Under the pieces are notes generated by a model. The model was not told the origin of the DNA and ran no database searches. It saw only the letters and a list, made by a program, of their open reading frames with translations. 18,658 bases of DNA from Syntrophomonas sp. UBA5432 (GTDB lineage: Bacteria; Bacillota; Syntrophomonadia; Syntrophomonadales; Syntrophomonadaceae). The first letter of the stretch is position 1; the number at the start of each line of letters is the position of its first letter. Of the stretch, positions 1 through 7,479 are shown one piece after another. Position numbers and translations under genes: made by a program. The DNA lies in contig DIRQ01000117.1 of the NCBI GenBank assembly GCA_002424365.1, forward strand, positions 1 to 18,658, in the 5' to 3' direction.

Positions 1-33
1 ATCCGCACCAATAATTGCGAGCATAGCGAGCAT
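1..33 (-). CDS. Possible 5' end of a gene downstream of dnaE (partial)
   Basis: On the minus strand an ATG at 33 is preceded by AAGGGG with a 6-nt spacer and opens a frame, MLAMLAIIGAD, that runs off the left edge. It starts 53 bp after the dnaE stop, in the same direction, so it could be the next gene of that transcription unit. A second in-frame ATG lies three codons further in. Eleven residues are too few to name a family. This is a start-site call only. Confidence 0.35.
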   Translation of the reverse strand, partial: MLAMLAIIGAD

Positions 34-86
34 CTGTGTCCCCTTGGGGATGTGCTCTATGGGTATGTCTATCCCAGTCCTTCCCC

Positions 87-3000
87 TTATGCAAACCAGA
101 TATTTTCACGGCCAAAGAGTAGCGCTAGTTCTTCCTTTAGTTCTATATGAGGCCTGACTTTGAGATTGTCATTGAGTACGAGTGCCCGTCTTCCCGGAAA
201 ATGAAGTATTACTTCCTGTTCTCCTGAATATTTTTTAATTAATTTTAGCATTGCATCCCGCTTATCACTGGTATCGTTATCATCATCAATACGTATATTT
301 AACTCTTTAATGTCTGAAGGTACGGGCTGTACTCGGCGCAGGGATATTTTATGTTGTTCCTCCCGAGTATCTAGATAGCCTTCCATCACCACTACCCGGT
401 CAGATTCAAGATTATCAGCATTCCTGCGATAAGCCGAAGGAAACACCATTACCTCCATCCGGCCACTGAGGTCTTCTAAAATAAAGCGAGCATAGCTGTC
501 TCCACGCCGGCTAACCCTGCGGGTCAAGTTAATAACCGTTCCTGCCACCCGTACATAAGTATAATTTACATTACCCTCTAAATCAGCTACCTGGCAGGTG
601 GTGAGCAGTGGTAAGATATCTCGATGTTCATCCAGGGGATTAGCGGAAACGAAAAAACCCAGAACCTCTTTCTCGCGGCTTAGCAAGTCTTTACTTTCTA
701 ATTCCCCCTTAACCCTGGGCCGCGGTTCCTCAACCATGCTGGTAATATCCCCGAAGAGGGACAACTGTTGACTGGACTGGCTCTGTTTAATTTGAAGTGC
801 CAGTTCTATGCACTCATCCATTATTGAAAGGGCTTGCTTGCGGGTTATGCCTAGAGAATCAAAACACCCTGCTAAGATGAAGTTTTCTACCATCCGTTTG
901 TTAATATGGGCCAGATCAACCTGCTGGCAAAAGTTAAACAGTGAGGTAAACGCACCCTGTTTACGACTTTCAACTATATTTTTAACTGCATTAATACCTA
1001 CGTTCTTTATAGCTCCGAGACCAAAGCGAATTTTACCTCCCGCTACGGTAAAGTTTTCATAACTTTCATTAATGTCGGGAGGAAGAACTTGAATTTGCAT
1101 CTTCTGACATTCTTTTAGATAGAATACTACCCGATCCTGGTTGTCAATTACACTACTTAAGAAAGCACACATATATTCCACCGGGTAGTGGGTCTTAAGA
1201 TAGGCGGTCTCATAAGAAATCATGGCATAAGCAGCGGAATGGCTCTTATTAAACCCGTAACCGGCAAAACTTTCCATTATATCAAAAAGCCGGGTAGCTG
1301 TCTTCTCATCAATGTTACTGCACCGTGCTGCTCCCTCTATAAATTTATCACGCTGGGCAGCCAGCTCTTCCGGCTTCTTTTTGCCCATAGCCCGGCGCAG
1401 CACATCGGCTTCACCCATGCTAAAACCAGCCAGGTCACCCGCTACCCGCATGACCTGTTCCTGATATAATATGACCCCATAGGTTTCTTTTAATATATTT
1501 TCCAACCGGGGATGAATATACTCTATTTCCTGACAACCATTCTTACAGTTTATAAAATCTTCTACCATGCCGCTGCCTAACGGACCAGGCCGATACAAAG
1601 CGATTACTGCTATGAGGTCTTCAAACCGGGTAGGCTTCATTTCTCTTAGTATCCGCCGCAGTCCATCGCTTTCCAGTTGAAACACCCCGATGGTGTTTCC
1701 CTGTGATAGCAATTCGTAGACATCAGAATCATCCAAGGGTATGTTTTCCAAATCAATTTTTATCCCCCTGGTCTTTTCTATTATCTCCAGAGCCCGGTCA
1801 ATAACAGTAAGAGTCCTTAATCCCAAAATGTCCATCTTTAAAAGGCCTATATCTTCAACTGTTTCCTTGGTAAACTGGGTAACTACATTTCCTTCCGGAG
1901 TTTTCTGCAGCGGAAGGATAGAAGTTAAAGGTTCTTTCCCAATTACTACTCCAGCCGCATGAATAGATGCATGCCGAGGCATTCCTTCAACCGCCCTGGC
2001 CATATCAATAATTTTCCGAGCAGTAGTATCATTCTGATAAGACTGCATAAGCTCAGGGGATATCTCCAAGGCACGTTCTATGCTTACCCCCAGTTCTGCA
2101 GGTATCATTTTTGCGAGTTGGTCTACATCGCTATAAGGTATATCCAGAGCCCGGCCTACATCTCGTATAGCGGCCCGGGCTGCCATAGTTCCAAAGGTTA
2201 TAATCTGGGCTACCCGGTCAGCACCATAGCGATTAACTATGTATTCTATTACCCGGTCACGTTTCTCAAAGCAAAAATCAATATCAATATCGGGCATACT
2301 TACTCTTTCTGGATTAAGAAAACGTTCAAACAGCAGATCATATTTTAAAGGATCAATGGTTGTTATACCCAGGACATAAGAAACCAGGCTGCCGGCAGCT
2401 GAACCTCGACCCGGGCCTACCGGCACCTTGTTTTCTCGGGCCCAATTGACCAAATCCTGAACTATTAGGAAATAAGCAGCAAACCCCATACGATTGATAA
2501 CGCTAATTTCGTGTTCCAATCTTTGTAGTAATTCTTCAGAAGGATTCGGGTATTTGTGAGCAAATGCTTCCCGAACCAACATATCCAGGTAAGACTCAGC
2601 ACTGTAATTAGTAGGAATATCAAAATACGGCAGGTGAAACTCCCCAAAACTAAAGTCTACATTACATGCTTCAGATATACGCAAGCTATTTTCAATAAGC
2701 TCGGGACACTCCGGAAATAGAGCCTGCATTTCCGATGGGCTTTTCATATAAAATTCACTACCAGAAAAACGCATACGTTGGGAGTCACTAACTACAGCCC
2801 CGGTTTGAATGCATAGTAAAACATCGTGAGCAGCAGCGTCTTTTTTTTGCAGGTAGTGGATGTCATTGGTGGCTACCAGAGGAATACCGGTTTCATCACT
2901 AATCTGATAAAGTCCGGGGATTACCAGCTTTTCCTCCTCCATACCATGGTCTTGTACCTCCAGATAGAAGTTACCTGGACCGAAAACATCCCGGTAATAC

Positions 3001-3479
3001 AAAGCGGTCTGTAGCGCTTCACTTTTCTTACCATCCATTAGCAAGCGTGGTATCTCACCTGCAACACAGCCGGATAGGGCAATTAAACCCTCACTATATT
3101 GCTGCAGCAATTCCCTGTCCACCCGAGGTTTATAATAAAAACCTTCCAAAAATGCACGACTGACCATCTGCACCAGGTTCTCATAACCTTGCTGGTTTTT
3201 ACATAACAATACCAGATGGTAAAGATAATCATCCAATCCCTTCATTTTATCCAGACGACTACGCGGAGCAACATAAACCTCACAGCCAATTATAGGCTTT
3301 ATCCCCTGTTTCTTAGCCTCACGATAGAAATCTATAACCCCATAAAGTACACCATGGTCAGTAATGGCAATTGCAGGCATATCTAACTGCCGGGCCGCTG
3401 TTACCAAATCTTTTATTCGGCAGGCTCCATCAAGCAAGCTATATTCGGAATGGTTGTGCAGATGAACAAAATTACTCAT
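87..3479 (-). CDS. dnaE: DNA polymerase III alpha subunit (replicative polymerase)
   Basis: Catalytic subunit of the replicative DNA polymerase holoenzyme, in the cytoplasm at the fork. The product is 1130 residues, normal for DnaE1. The start at 3479 is chosen because GGGGAG sits 6 nt upstream and the N-terminus then reads MSNFVHLHNHSEYS, as in the family; the ATG 18 codons earlier adds unrelated residues. Seen in order: a PHP domain (residues 1 to about 270) with its metal ligands intact (H8, H10, D41, H42, E67, H88, C138, D206, H208); the polymerase core with PGRGSAAGS near 354; catalytic PDIDIDF at 396-402 and MDILGL with D550; a clamp-binding QLSLF near 903; and an OB-fold around 970-1020. 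It lies 23 bp after the YbaK-type gene and is probably co-transcribed with it. No terminator is visible after its stop. Confidence 0.96.
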   Translation of the reverse strand: MSNFVHLHNHSEYSLLDGACRIKDLVTAARQLDMPAIAITDHGVLYGVIDFYREAKKQGIKPIIGCEVYVAPRSRLDKMKGLDDYLYHLVLLCKNQQGYENLVQMVSRAFLEGFYYKPRVDRELLQQYSEGLIALSGCVAGEIPRLLMDGKKSEALQTALYYRDVFGPGNFYLEVQDHGMEEEKLVIPGLYQISDETGIPLVATNDIHYLQKKDAAAHDVLLCIQTGAVVSDSQRMRFSGSEFYMKSPSEMQALFPECPELIENSLRISEACNVDFSFGEFHLPYFDIPTNYSAESYLDMLVREAFAHKYPNPSEELLQRLEHEISVINRMGFAAYFLIVQDLVNWARENKVPVGPGRGSAAGSLVSYVLGITTIDPLKYDLLFERFLNPERVSMPDIDIDFCFEKRDRVIEYIVNRYGADRVAQIITFGTMAARAAIRDVGRALDIPYSDVDQLAKMIPAELGVSIERALEISPELMQSYQNDTTARKIIDMARAVEGMPRHASIHAAGVVIGKEPLTSILPLQKTPEGNVVTQFTKETVEDIGLLKMDILGLRTLTVIDRALEIIEKTRGIKIDLENIPLDDSDVYELLSQGNTIGVFQLESDGLRRILREMKPTRFEDLIAVIALYRPGPLGSGMVEDFINCKNGCQEIEYIHPRLENILKETYGVILYQEQVMRVAGDLAGFSMGEADVLRRAMGKKKPEELAAQRDKFIEGAARCSNIDEKTATRLFDIMESFAGYGFNKSHSAAYAMISYETAYLKTHYPVEYMCAFLSSVIDNQDRVVFYLKECQKMQIQVLPPDINESYENFTVAGGKIRFGLGAIKNVGINAVKNIVESRKQGAFTSLFNFCQQVDLAHINKRMVENFILAGCFDSLGITRKQALSIMDECIELALQIKQSQSSQQLSLFGDITSMVEEPRPRVKGELESKDLLSREKEVLGFFVSANPLDEHRDILPLLTTCQVADLEGNVNYTYVRVAGTVINLTRRVSRRGDSYARFILEDLSGRMEVMVFPSAYRRNADNLESDRVVVMEGYLDTREEQHKISLRRVQPVPSDIKELNIRIDDDNDTSDKRDAMLKLIKKYSGEQEVILHFPGRRALVLNDNLKVRPHIELKEELALLFGRENIWFA

Positions 3480-3502
3480 GAAAATCTCCCCGGCATGGTA
3501 GT

Positions 3503-3973
3503 TTAACCTGCCTGGCATACATTGCAGGGACAACCGTTGGTTATATCAAGGAGTTCCTGGTAAGTGATAGGCAAAGCGGTATTGGCAGTACCAGCGGCAG
3601 CATATACTACCTGGTAACGTTTCAGACTCTCATCCAAGTATATAGGAATGTCTTGTTTTAAAGCAAAAGGACATACTCCACCAATGTTATAACCGGTAGT
3701 TTCCAGAACCTCTTCCCCTGAAGCCATCCGTATCCGGGATCCGACCAGGTTCTTAATTGCCTTGTTATTTATCCGAGCATCTCCAGCTGCGACTACCATT
3801 ATGAACTGGTCATCCTTACTTTTTAGTAAAATTGATTTGGCAATCTGCCCAACTTCCGTTCCCAAAGCCTGCGCTGCCAAAGGTGCAGTGCTGGTATCAG
3901 TATCAAATTCAATAATATTTAGGTGTGGGTTACGCTCCTGTAAAAACGCTCTTACCCGTTCAATTGCATTCAT
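3503..3973 (-). CDS. YbaK/EbsC family aminoacyl-tRNA deacylase-like protein
   Basis: Family members hydrolyse mischarged aminoacyl-tRNAs (for example Cys-tRNA-Pro or Ala-tRNA-Pro) in the cytoplasm. The 156-residue product has the usual length and layout: a conserved lysine in IAKSILLK (K46), the glycine-rich GGVCPFALKQDIPIYLDESL-type segment near 100-118, and GTANTALPIT near 130. The start at 3973 has GAGGG 6 nt upstream; a start 27 codons earlier is open but would begin right at the preceding stop and adds a non-family sequence. The C-terminus, GCPCNVCQAG, is unusually cysteine-rich (C-x-C-x-x-C) for this family and might bind a metal. It lies between the spore protein gene (82-bp gap) and dnaE (23-bp gap). 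A TATAAT-like box lies in the upstream gap at 4010-4015 but without a good -35. Substrate specificity cannot be read from sequence. Confidence 0.85.
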   Translation of the reverse strand: MNAIERVRAFLQERNPHLNIIEFDTDTSTAPLAAQALGTEVGQIAKSILLKSKDDQFIMVVAAGDARINNKAIKNLVGSRIRMASGEEVLETTGYNIGGVCPFALKQDIPIYLDESLKRYQVVYAAAGTANTALPITYQELLDITNGCPCNVCQAG

Positions 3974-4055
3974 AACAAACCCTCTTTTAGTTATATCTTT
4001 CTCCTGTCTATTATACCCGTAAGTTCTACCTGGGGGAAGATTGTGGTATCCCATC

Positions 4056-4238
4056 CTAAACTTTCCCCTGACGCAGCCTCTTACTCATTAGACCCCCAAC
4101 TTTCCCACACACTGCATTACTCAGCGAATCCCAGCCCTCATTCTCTACCTGCTCCAGAATACCTAACTCTCGGGCTATTTCGAGTTTAAGTTTATCCCTT
4201 TCACTAAGTGGTTTTGCCTTCTTCTTTTTTTCCGACAT
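4056..4238 (-). CDS. Small acid-soluble spore protein, alpha/beta type
   Basis: These proteins coat and protect DNA in the dormant spore and are degraded by the GPR protease at germination. The 60-residue product has a lysine-rich N-terminus, then LKLEIARELGI (18-27), which holds the E-I-A site cut by GPR (E20/I21), then GW near 35 and GKVGGLM (45-51), matching the family's GxxGG signature. AAGGAGG lies 8 nt before the start. The protein is slightly divergent: it has a cysteine at 44 and a short C-terminal tail. It follows a perfect hairpin at 4256-4286, so it probably has its own forespore promoter; I could not pick a convincing sigma-G site. Its presence implies a sporulating organism or recent descent from one. 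Confidence 0.85.
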   Translation of the reverse strand: MSEKKKKAKPLSERDKLKLEIARELGILEQVENEGWDSLSNAVCGKVGGLMSKRLRQGKV

Positions 4239-4255
4239 ACAACTACCCTCCTTAC

Positions 4256-4286
4256 AATAACTCCGGGGATATTCCCCGGAGTTATT
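4256..4286 (-). terminator. Hairpin terminator at the 3' end of the HAD gene
   Basis: A perfect 14-bp inverted repeat (4256-4269 and 4273-4286) with a 3-nt loop. Its right arm overlaps the TAA stop of the HAD gene (4285-4287), and the spore protein start lies 17 bp beyond. On the minus strand the stem ends in TTATTGT, a weak U-tract, so termination may be partial. On the plus strand it is followed by TTTTT after nine bases, but no plus-strand gene ends here. Confidence 0.6.
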
Positions 4287-4995
4287 ACAGAGTTTTTCTT
4301 ACAAAGTCAAAAAGGTCAGGGAGTGTCCCCCTCCAGTCGGGCTGGTAGTTTGAACCCTTATCAATTAACATATCTTCCACTAAAAAGGTTTTCATGCCAA
4401 TTTTGCTGGCCGGCAGGTCTTCACCTGTATCATTTCCAATCATCAGGCAATCCTCCGGATTAACCCCAATTTTATCTACTATCTCCTCATAATATTGCAC
4501 ATGAGGTTTACAAAAATGCATAAGTTCATACGAAGTTACTAACTCAAAATCATAATGTCCCAGTCCAGCCCATCTTATGCGGTCTTGCAGGGCACTCATA
4601 GGGAAAACAGCGTTGGTAGCTATTACCACTTTCAGGTTCTGCTTCATTATGTAATTCATCATTTCCGGTATCCCGAGGAAAGGACTACAAAAGTCTTTAA
4701 GCCGAGGGAAGTGTTCCTGATAATAATGATCAAAGAAAAATCTAATCTCTTCTAGAGAATAAGGCAAGTTCTGGCAGAAATCCCTCATGAAAACTTCTTC
4801 ATTGGAGCTTTCCGGATTCAGGTCCGCAATCATTACCTCGGTGGAACGCCAAACTCGGTTAACCAGGCAATGCCCGTCTTGGTAACCCATCTCTACCGCT
4901 AGTTCCACCATCTTTCTAAAATAGTGTTTTAAAAAATAATCCATATCTATATTAAGCAGCGTCCCATCAAGATCAAAAAGAACAGCTTTAAACAT
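4285..4995 (-). CDS. HAD-superfamily hydrolase (phosphatase-like)
   Basis: Cytoplasmic phosphatase-type hydrolase of unknown substrate. The 236-residue product shows all four HAD motifs: DLDGT (nucleophile D8 and acid D10), VVIATNA with T127, K163 in CKP, and IGNDTGED (D189, D193). An alpha-helical cap lies between motifs I and II (about 15-110), as in subclass I enzymes such as phosphoglycolate phosphatase-like proteins. The upstream site is weak (TAGGG close to the ATG, GGGGG further up). The gene is divergent from the 5167 gene with 171 bp between them. Substrate specificity cannot be inferred from context. Confidence 0.86.
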   Translation of the reverse strand: MFKAVLFDLDGTLLNIDMDYFLKHYFRKMVELAVEMGYQDGHCLVNRVWRSTEVMIADLNPESSNEEVFMRDFCQNLPYSLEEIRFFFDHYYQEHFPRLKDFCSPFLGIPEMMNYIMKQNLKVVIATNAVFPMSALQDRIRWAGLGHYDFELVTSYELMHFCKPHVQYYEEIVDKIGVNPEDCLMIGNDTGEDLPASKIGMKTFLVEDMLIDKGSNYQPDWRGTLPDLFDFVRKTL

Positions 4996-5033
4996 AAACC
5001 CTAACCCCCATTTATTTAATAGATTTAACGACT

Positions 5034-5039
5034 ATTATA
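5034..5039 (-). promoter_or_regulatory. Candidate -10 box for the HAD gene
   Basis: A perfect TATAAT on the minus strand, predicting transcription from about 5027 and a leader of about 32 nt before the ATG at 4995. The -35 region is poor (TTTATT at 17-bp spacing), so this rests on the -10 alone. Confidence 0.35.
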
Positions 5040-5166
5040 AGTTATTACAGTAAGATAATAAAACTCATTAAGTACTTTTAAAAAAAATATTTTAAAAAGA
5101 AGGAGTTACTGGTAAAATATAGAAAATACTTATACCGTCAATTTTATTAAGGAGGATGATTGCCCT

Positions 5167-6369
5167 GTGTTTTTTACCTTTTTAAATAAGGATAATCCGA
5201 TTTATCCCGACATATCCCTTATGACCGGTTATTACCCGGATTTGGTGCTTACCTATTACTATAATTTTCAACTAAAAATTCCCCTGGCTACTTATTTACA
5301 GCTTAAGCAAAAAGCAGCTGAGAATACTAATGCCAGAGCGCCTATCCGGGAATGGGAGATGTTTTTTGCCGAAATTAACCTCGATGCTGATTTGGACTAC
5401 TTTAGCAACAATGAATATCTTCATACTATCGGACCTTACTACTATCCTCTGAACAATACCCGGATTTATTTGAGTAAGGATACCCCTGCCCCGGCAGAAC
5501 TTCTGACTACCGAAGATCTGGATTACTTAATCAGCCTGGAGCATACACCGGAATTGCATTCTGAACTTTATTCCTATTATAAAAGTAGAAAGGGCAACAA
5601 AAAAGCCGCTAAAAACGAGGCAGAATTAATTAAGGATATTAATATGTGTTTAACTTCCCTAAGAGAAATTGAAAAAGTAAATCGTCATATTAATTTTCTT
5701 AATAAATTCCTAGAACAGCGCTATGCTGTTGCCGAAGAGGAGAATTTACTACCGGCTGAACCTGATAACATACCAATAAAACCGCTAAAAGAAGAAGAAT
5801 GGGAAGTACCGGTTAGTAATATAATACCATTTAACCTCATTGCTAACCGCAAACGAAAACAGAATGAGAAAGATCACAGTAGTAATTTTAATCATGATAT
5901 GAAGGTTTATCTTATTCGTTATCGAGAGTACGAAAAGGCCTGTGATCGGTTTAAAGCTGTGCTGGAAAACTGGTCTCAGTACTACGAAGCCCTGATGGAT
6001 AACTGCTTCCGAGATATTGAAATGGCTGAACTAAGTATTAAAAGATCACATAAACATCTGCAGGTCTATAATACTATTCTAGTAAAATCTTTCATTCATT
6101 CTATCTATCAGGATACCGAGACCTTGTCCACCTTTCGCCACTACCTGGAAACCGGCAGAGCACATAACTTGCAGGAGTGCATGAATATTTATGAGGAAGA
6201 ATGTCACTGGTCGGAAATAAAAGCCAGCCAGGAGCGTATAGAAAACACTATTTACTATTTGCAGGGTACAAATGAAGATTACCGGACCGCCAGTGAGCAT
6301 ATTGACCAGATTATTAAACGGGTAACTAATAAAGATAATGAACTACAAAAAATCGAAACCGGAGTTTAG
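5167..6369 (+). CDS. Hypothetical protein, tyrosine-rich N-terminus and helical C-terminus
   Basis: No family recognised. The start is GTG at 5167, the first plausible start in frame, with AAGGAGG at 5149-5155 and a rather long spacer of 11 nt. The 400-residue product has no signal peptide or membrane segment and is probably cytoplasmic. Residues 20-110 are rich in tyrosine (GYYPDLVLTYYYNF, GPYYYPL). Residues 150-210 and 240-395 are charged and heptad-like, with many Glu/Lys and regularly spaced Leu/Tyr, so long helices or coiled coils are likely. A Lys/Arg/Asn-rich linker lies near 228-240. It is the only plus-strand gene in the left half, divergent from the HAD gene and convergent with the rhomboid gene. 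The continuous 400-codon frame and strong ribosome site support a real gene; its function is unknown. Confidence 0.75.
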   Translation: MFFTFLNKDNPIYPDISLMTGYYPDLVLTYYYNFQLKIPLATYLQLKQKAAENTNARAPIREWEMFFAEINLDADLDYFSNNEYLHTIGPYYYPLNNTRIYLSKDTPAPAELLTTEDLDYLISLEHTPELHSELYSYYKSRKGNKKAAKNEAELIKDINMCLTSLREIEKVNRHINFLNKFLEQRYAVAEEENLLPAEPDNIPIKPLKEEEWEVPVSNIIPFNLIANRKRKQNEKDHSSNFNHDMKVYLIRYREYEKACDRFKAVLENWSQYYEALMDNCFRDIEMAELSIKRSHKHLQVYNTILVKSFIHSIYQDTETLSTFRHYLETGRAHNLQECMNIYEEECHWSEIKASQERIENTIYYLQGTNEDYRTASEHIDQIIKRVTNKDNELQKIETGV

Positions 6370-6379
6370 TACGGAAAAT

Positions 6380-6489
6380 AGACACTGATTACACTGATCT
6401 TTTATAAAAACAACCCTTCTGCTTCTAATTTAGTTCCTATTTTATTTGAATTTCAGTGTCCTTTATAGGTATCAGTGTCTTCAGTGTCT
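6380..6489. repeat. Inverted repeat built from ACACTGA units between convergent genes
   Basis: The arm at 6380-6398 (two ACACTGAT units) is the reverse complement of 6471-6489 with 17 of 19 matching positions. A further CAGTGTC unit lies at 6454-6460. The element fills the space between the 3' ends of the 400-residue gene and the rhomboid gene. It could fold into a long stem with a 72-nt loop and act as a bidirectional terminator, or it may simply be a dispersed intergenic repeat. No U-tract directly follows either arm. Confidence 0.6.
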
Positions 6490-6509
6490 ATTCTTACGAC
6501 TACTCCTCG

Positions 6510-6525
6510 CTCCTCACCCCTCACT
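6510..6525 (-). repeat. G-rich repeat AGTGAGGGGTGAGGAG, copy 1
   Basis: A 16-nt sequence on the minus strand that overlaps the first base of the rhomboid stop codon. The same 16 bases occur at 7459-7474, just after the next gene on the same strand. It consists of imperfect GTGAGG units. Its position at 3' ends suggests a dispersed intergenic repeat or an RNA 3'-end element; no role is shown. Confidence 0.6.
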
Positions 6526-7163
6526 CATTGGTATTGGGTTCTCAGGAAGAAGCGATGCAATAGCATTCCCGCGGCAAAGCCTCCGATATGGGCCCAAAAG
6601 GCAATTTGTCCACAGCTCTGGGCTAAACCGCACCAAAATTGGGTTAAAATCCAGAACCCCAGATAAATCCAGGCAGGAAGGTTGAAAAGGAAAAATGGTG
6701 GAATCAGGGTCAGCACTCGGGCGTGTCGGAACATTAGAAAATAGGCCCCCATAACTCCGGCAACAGCCCCTGAGGCACCCACCACCGGTATGGTAGACGA
6801 AGGGTTAACCATATAATGGGTAACTCCTGCAGCAAGCCCACATAGTAAATAGAAAAGTAGAAACCTACCTCGCCCCATATGGTCTTCAACATTATCACCA
6901 AAAAGCCAGAGTATCCACATATTTCCGATAACATGCATCCAACTTCCATGTAGAAACATGGAGGTTATAAAGGGATAATAATCGGATAGAGGGAGTCGGT
7001 ATTGGTTAAAGTGTGCCGGTATCATACCAAATATGTAAATAAAATTTTCTATACCTGTTCCCAATGTTGACTCATAATAAAAAATATAAAGATTTATTGC
7101 AATAAGAAAAACGGTTATAAGAGGGAAATGCTGGCTAGGAGTACTATCCCGAAGTGGTATCAT
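6525..7163 (-). CDS. Rhomboid-family intramembrane serine protease
   Basis: Cleaves transmembrane segments of membrane proteins within the bilayer. The 212-residue product has six or more hydrophobic segments and the rhomboid signatures: HGSWMHVIGN (H77, N81) in the second helix, GASG at 129-132 with catalytic S131, and AHIGGFAAG with catalytic H192. The L1-loop part (RLPLSDYYPFITSMFLHG) is also typical. AAAGGAG lies 7 nt before the ATG. It is the second gene on the minus strand after the 592-residue protein, separated by 316 bp, so co-transcription is uncertain. Substrate unknown. No extra zinc-finger or ankyrin domain is fused to it. Confidence 0.92.
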   Translation of the reverse strand: MIPLRDSTPSQHFPLITVFLIAINLYIFYYESTLGTGIENFIYIFGMIPAHFNQYRLPLSDYYPFITSMFLHGSWMHVIGNMWILWLFGDNVEDHMGRGRFLLFYLLCGLAAGVTHYMVNPSSTIPVVGASGAVAGVMGAYFLMFRHARVLTLIPPFFLFNLPAWIYLGFWILTQFWCGLAQSCGQIAFWAHIGGFAAGMLLHRFFLRTQYQ

Positions 7164-7479
7164 AAAGGTGCTCCTTTAACAAAATTAGACGGAGGACAAC
7201 AAAGTTTTTTGTAAATAACTTTGAATTTAGAACTTGACTAATTGTTTAGAGTAAGGAGTCAGGGGTTAGGATACTCCCCTTAATAAATGCCGTTCTCGGT
7301 CCTAACCTCTTGATAATTTCATCTGTGGTTACTTATGCTCAGTTATCTGGCCATTCTAAATACAGATTTGTAGCTCAAGAGCAAATATATGGGTTCGCCT
7401 GCTTATTATTATACGGCTTTTGTCCGCTAATTATAAACAGCCTTTAAATGTCCAGTCTCTCCTCACCCCTCACTAAGTA
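7164..7479. other. Intergenic region with two weak dyads
   Basis: No gene is seen in these 316 bp. A 7-bp inverted repeat (7200-7206 and 7217-7223) lies about 40 bp ahead of the rhomboid start and could be an operator or leader hairpin. A second dyad pairs 7261-7271 with 7300-7310 (10 of 11 positions); its left arm can instead pair with 7276-7280, so the two folds exclude each other. The stretch GGAGTCAGGGGTTAGG at 7254-7269 resembles the G-rich repeats at 6510 and 7459. No promoter with both boxes was found. Confidence 0.4.
7459..7474 (-). repeat. G-rich repeat AGTGAGGGGTGAGGAG, copy 2
   Basis: Identical over 16 nt to the copy at 6510-6525 and in the same orientation. It lies 6 nt beyond the stop of the 592-residue protein gene. 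Two identical copies 950 bp apart, each at a gene's 3' end, argue against chance. Confidence 0.6.

Noticed and set aside
3480..3533. Longer dnaE start (18 extra codons)
   Set aside because: It would overlap the end of the YbaK-type gene and adds residues unlike DnaE N-termini; the start at 3479 has GGGGAG at ideal spacing.
3974..4054. Longer start for the YbaK-type gene (27 extra codons)
   Set aside because: The extension is unlike the family, and the ATG at 3973 has a good ribosome site and family-like N-terminus.
7200..7223. Hairpin before the rhomboid gene as a riboswitch
   Set aside because: Only 7 bp, AT-rich and without a conserved aptamer core; kept only as a weak dyad.
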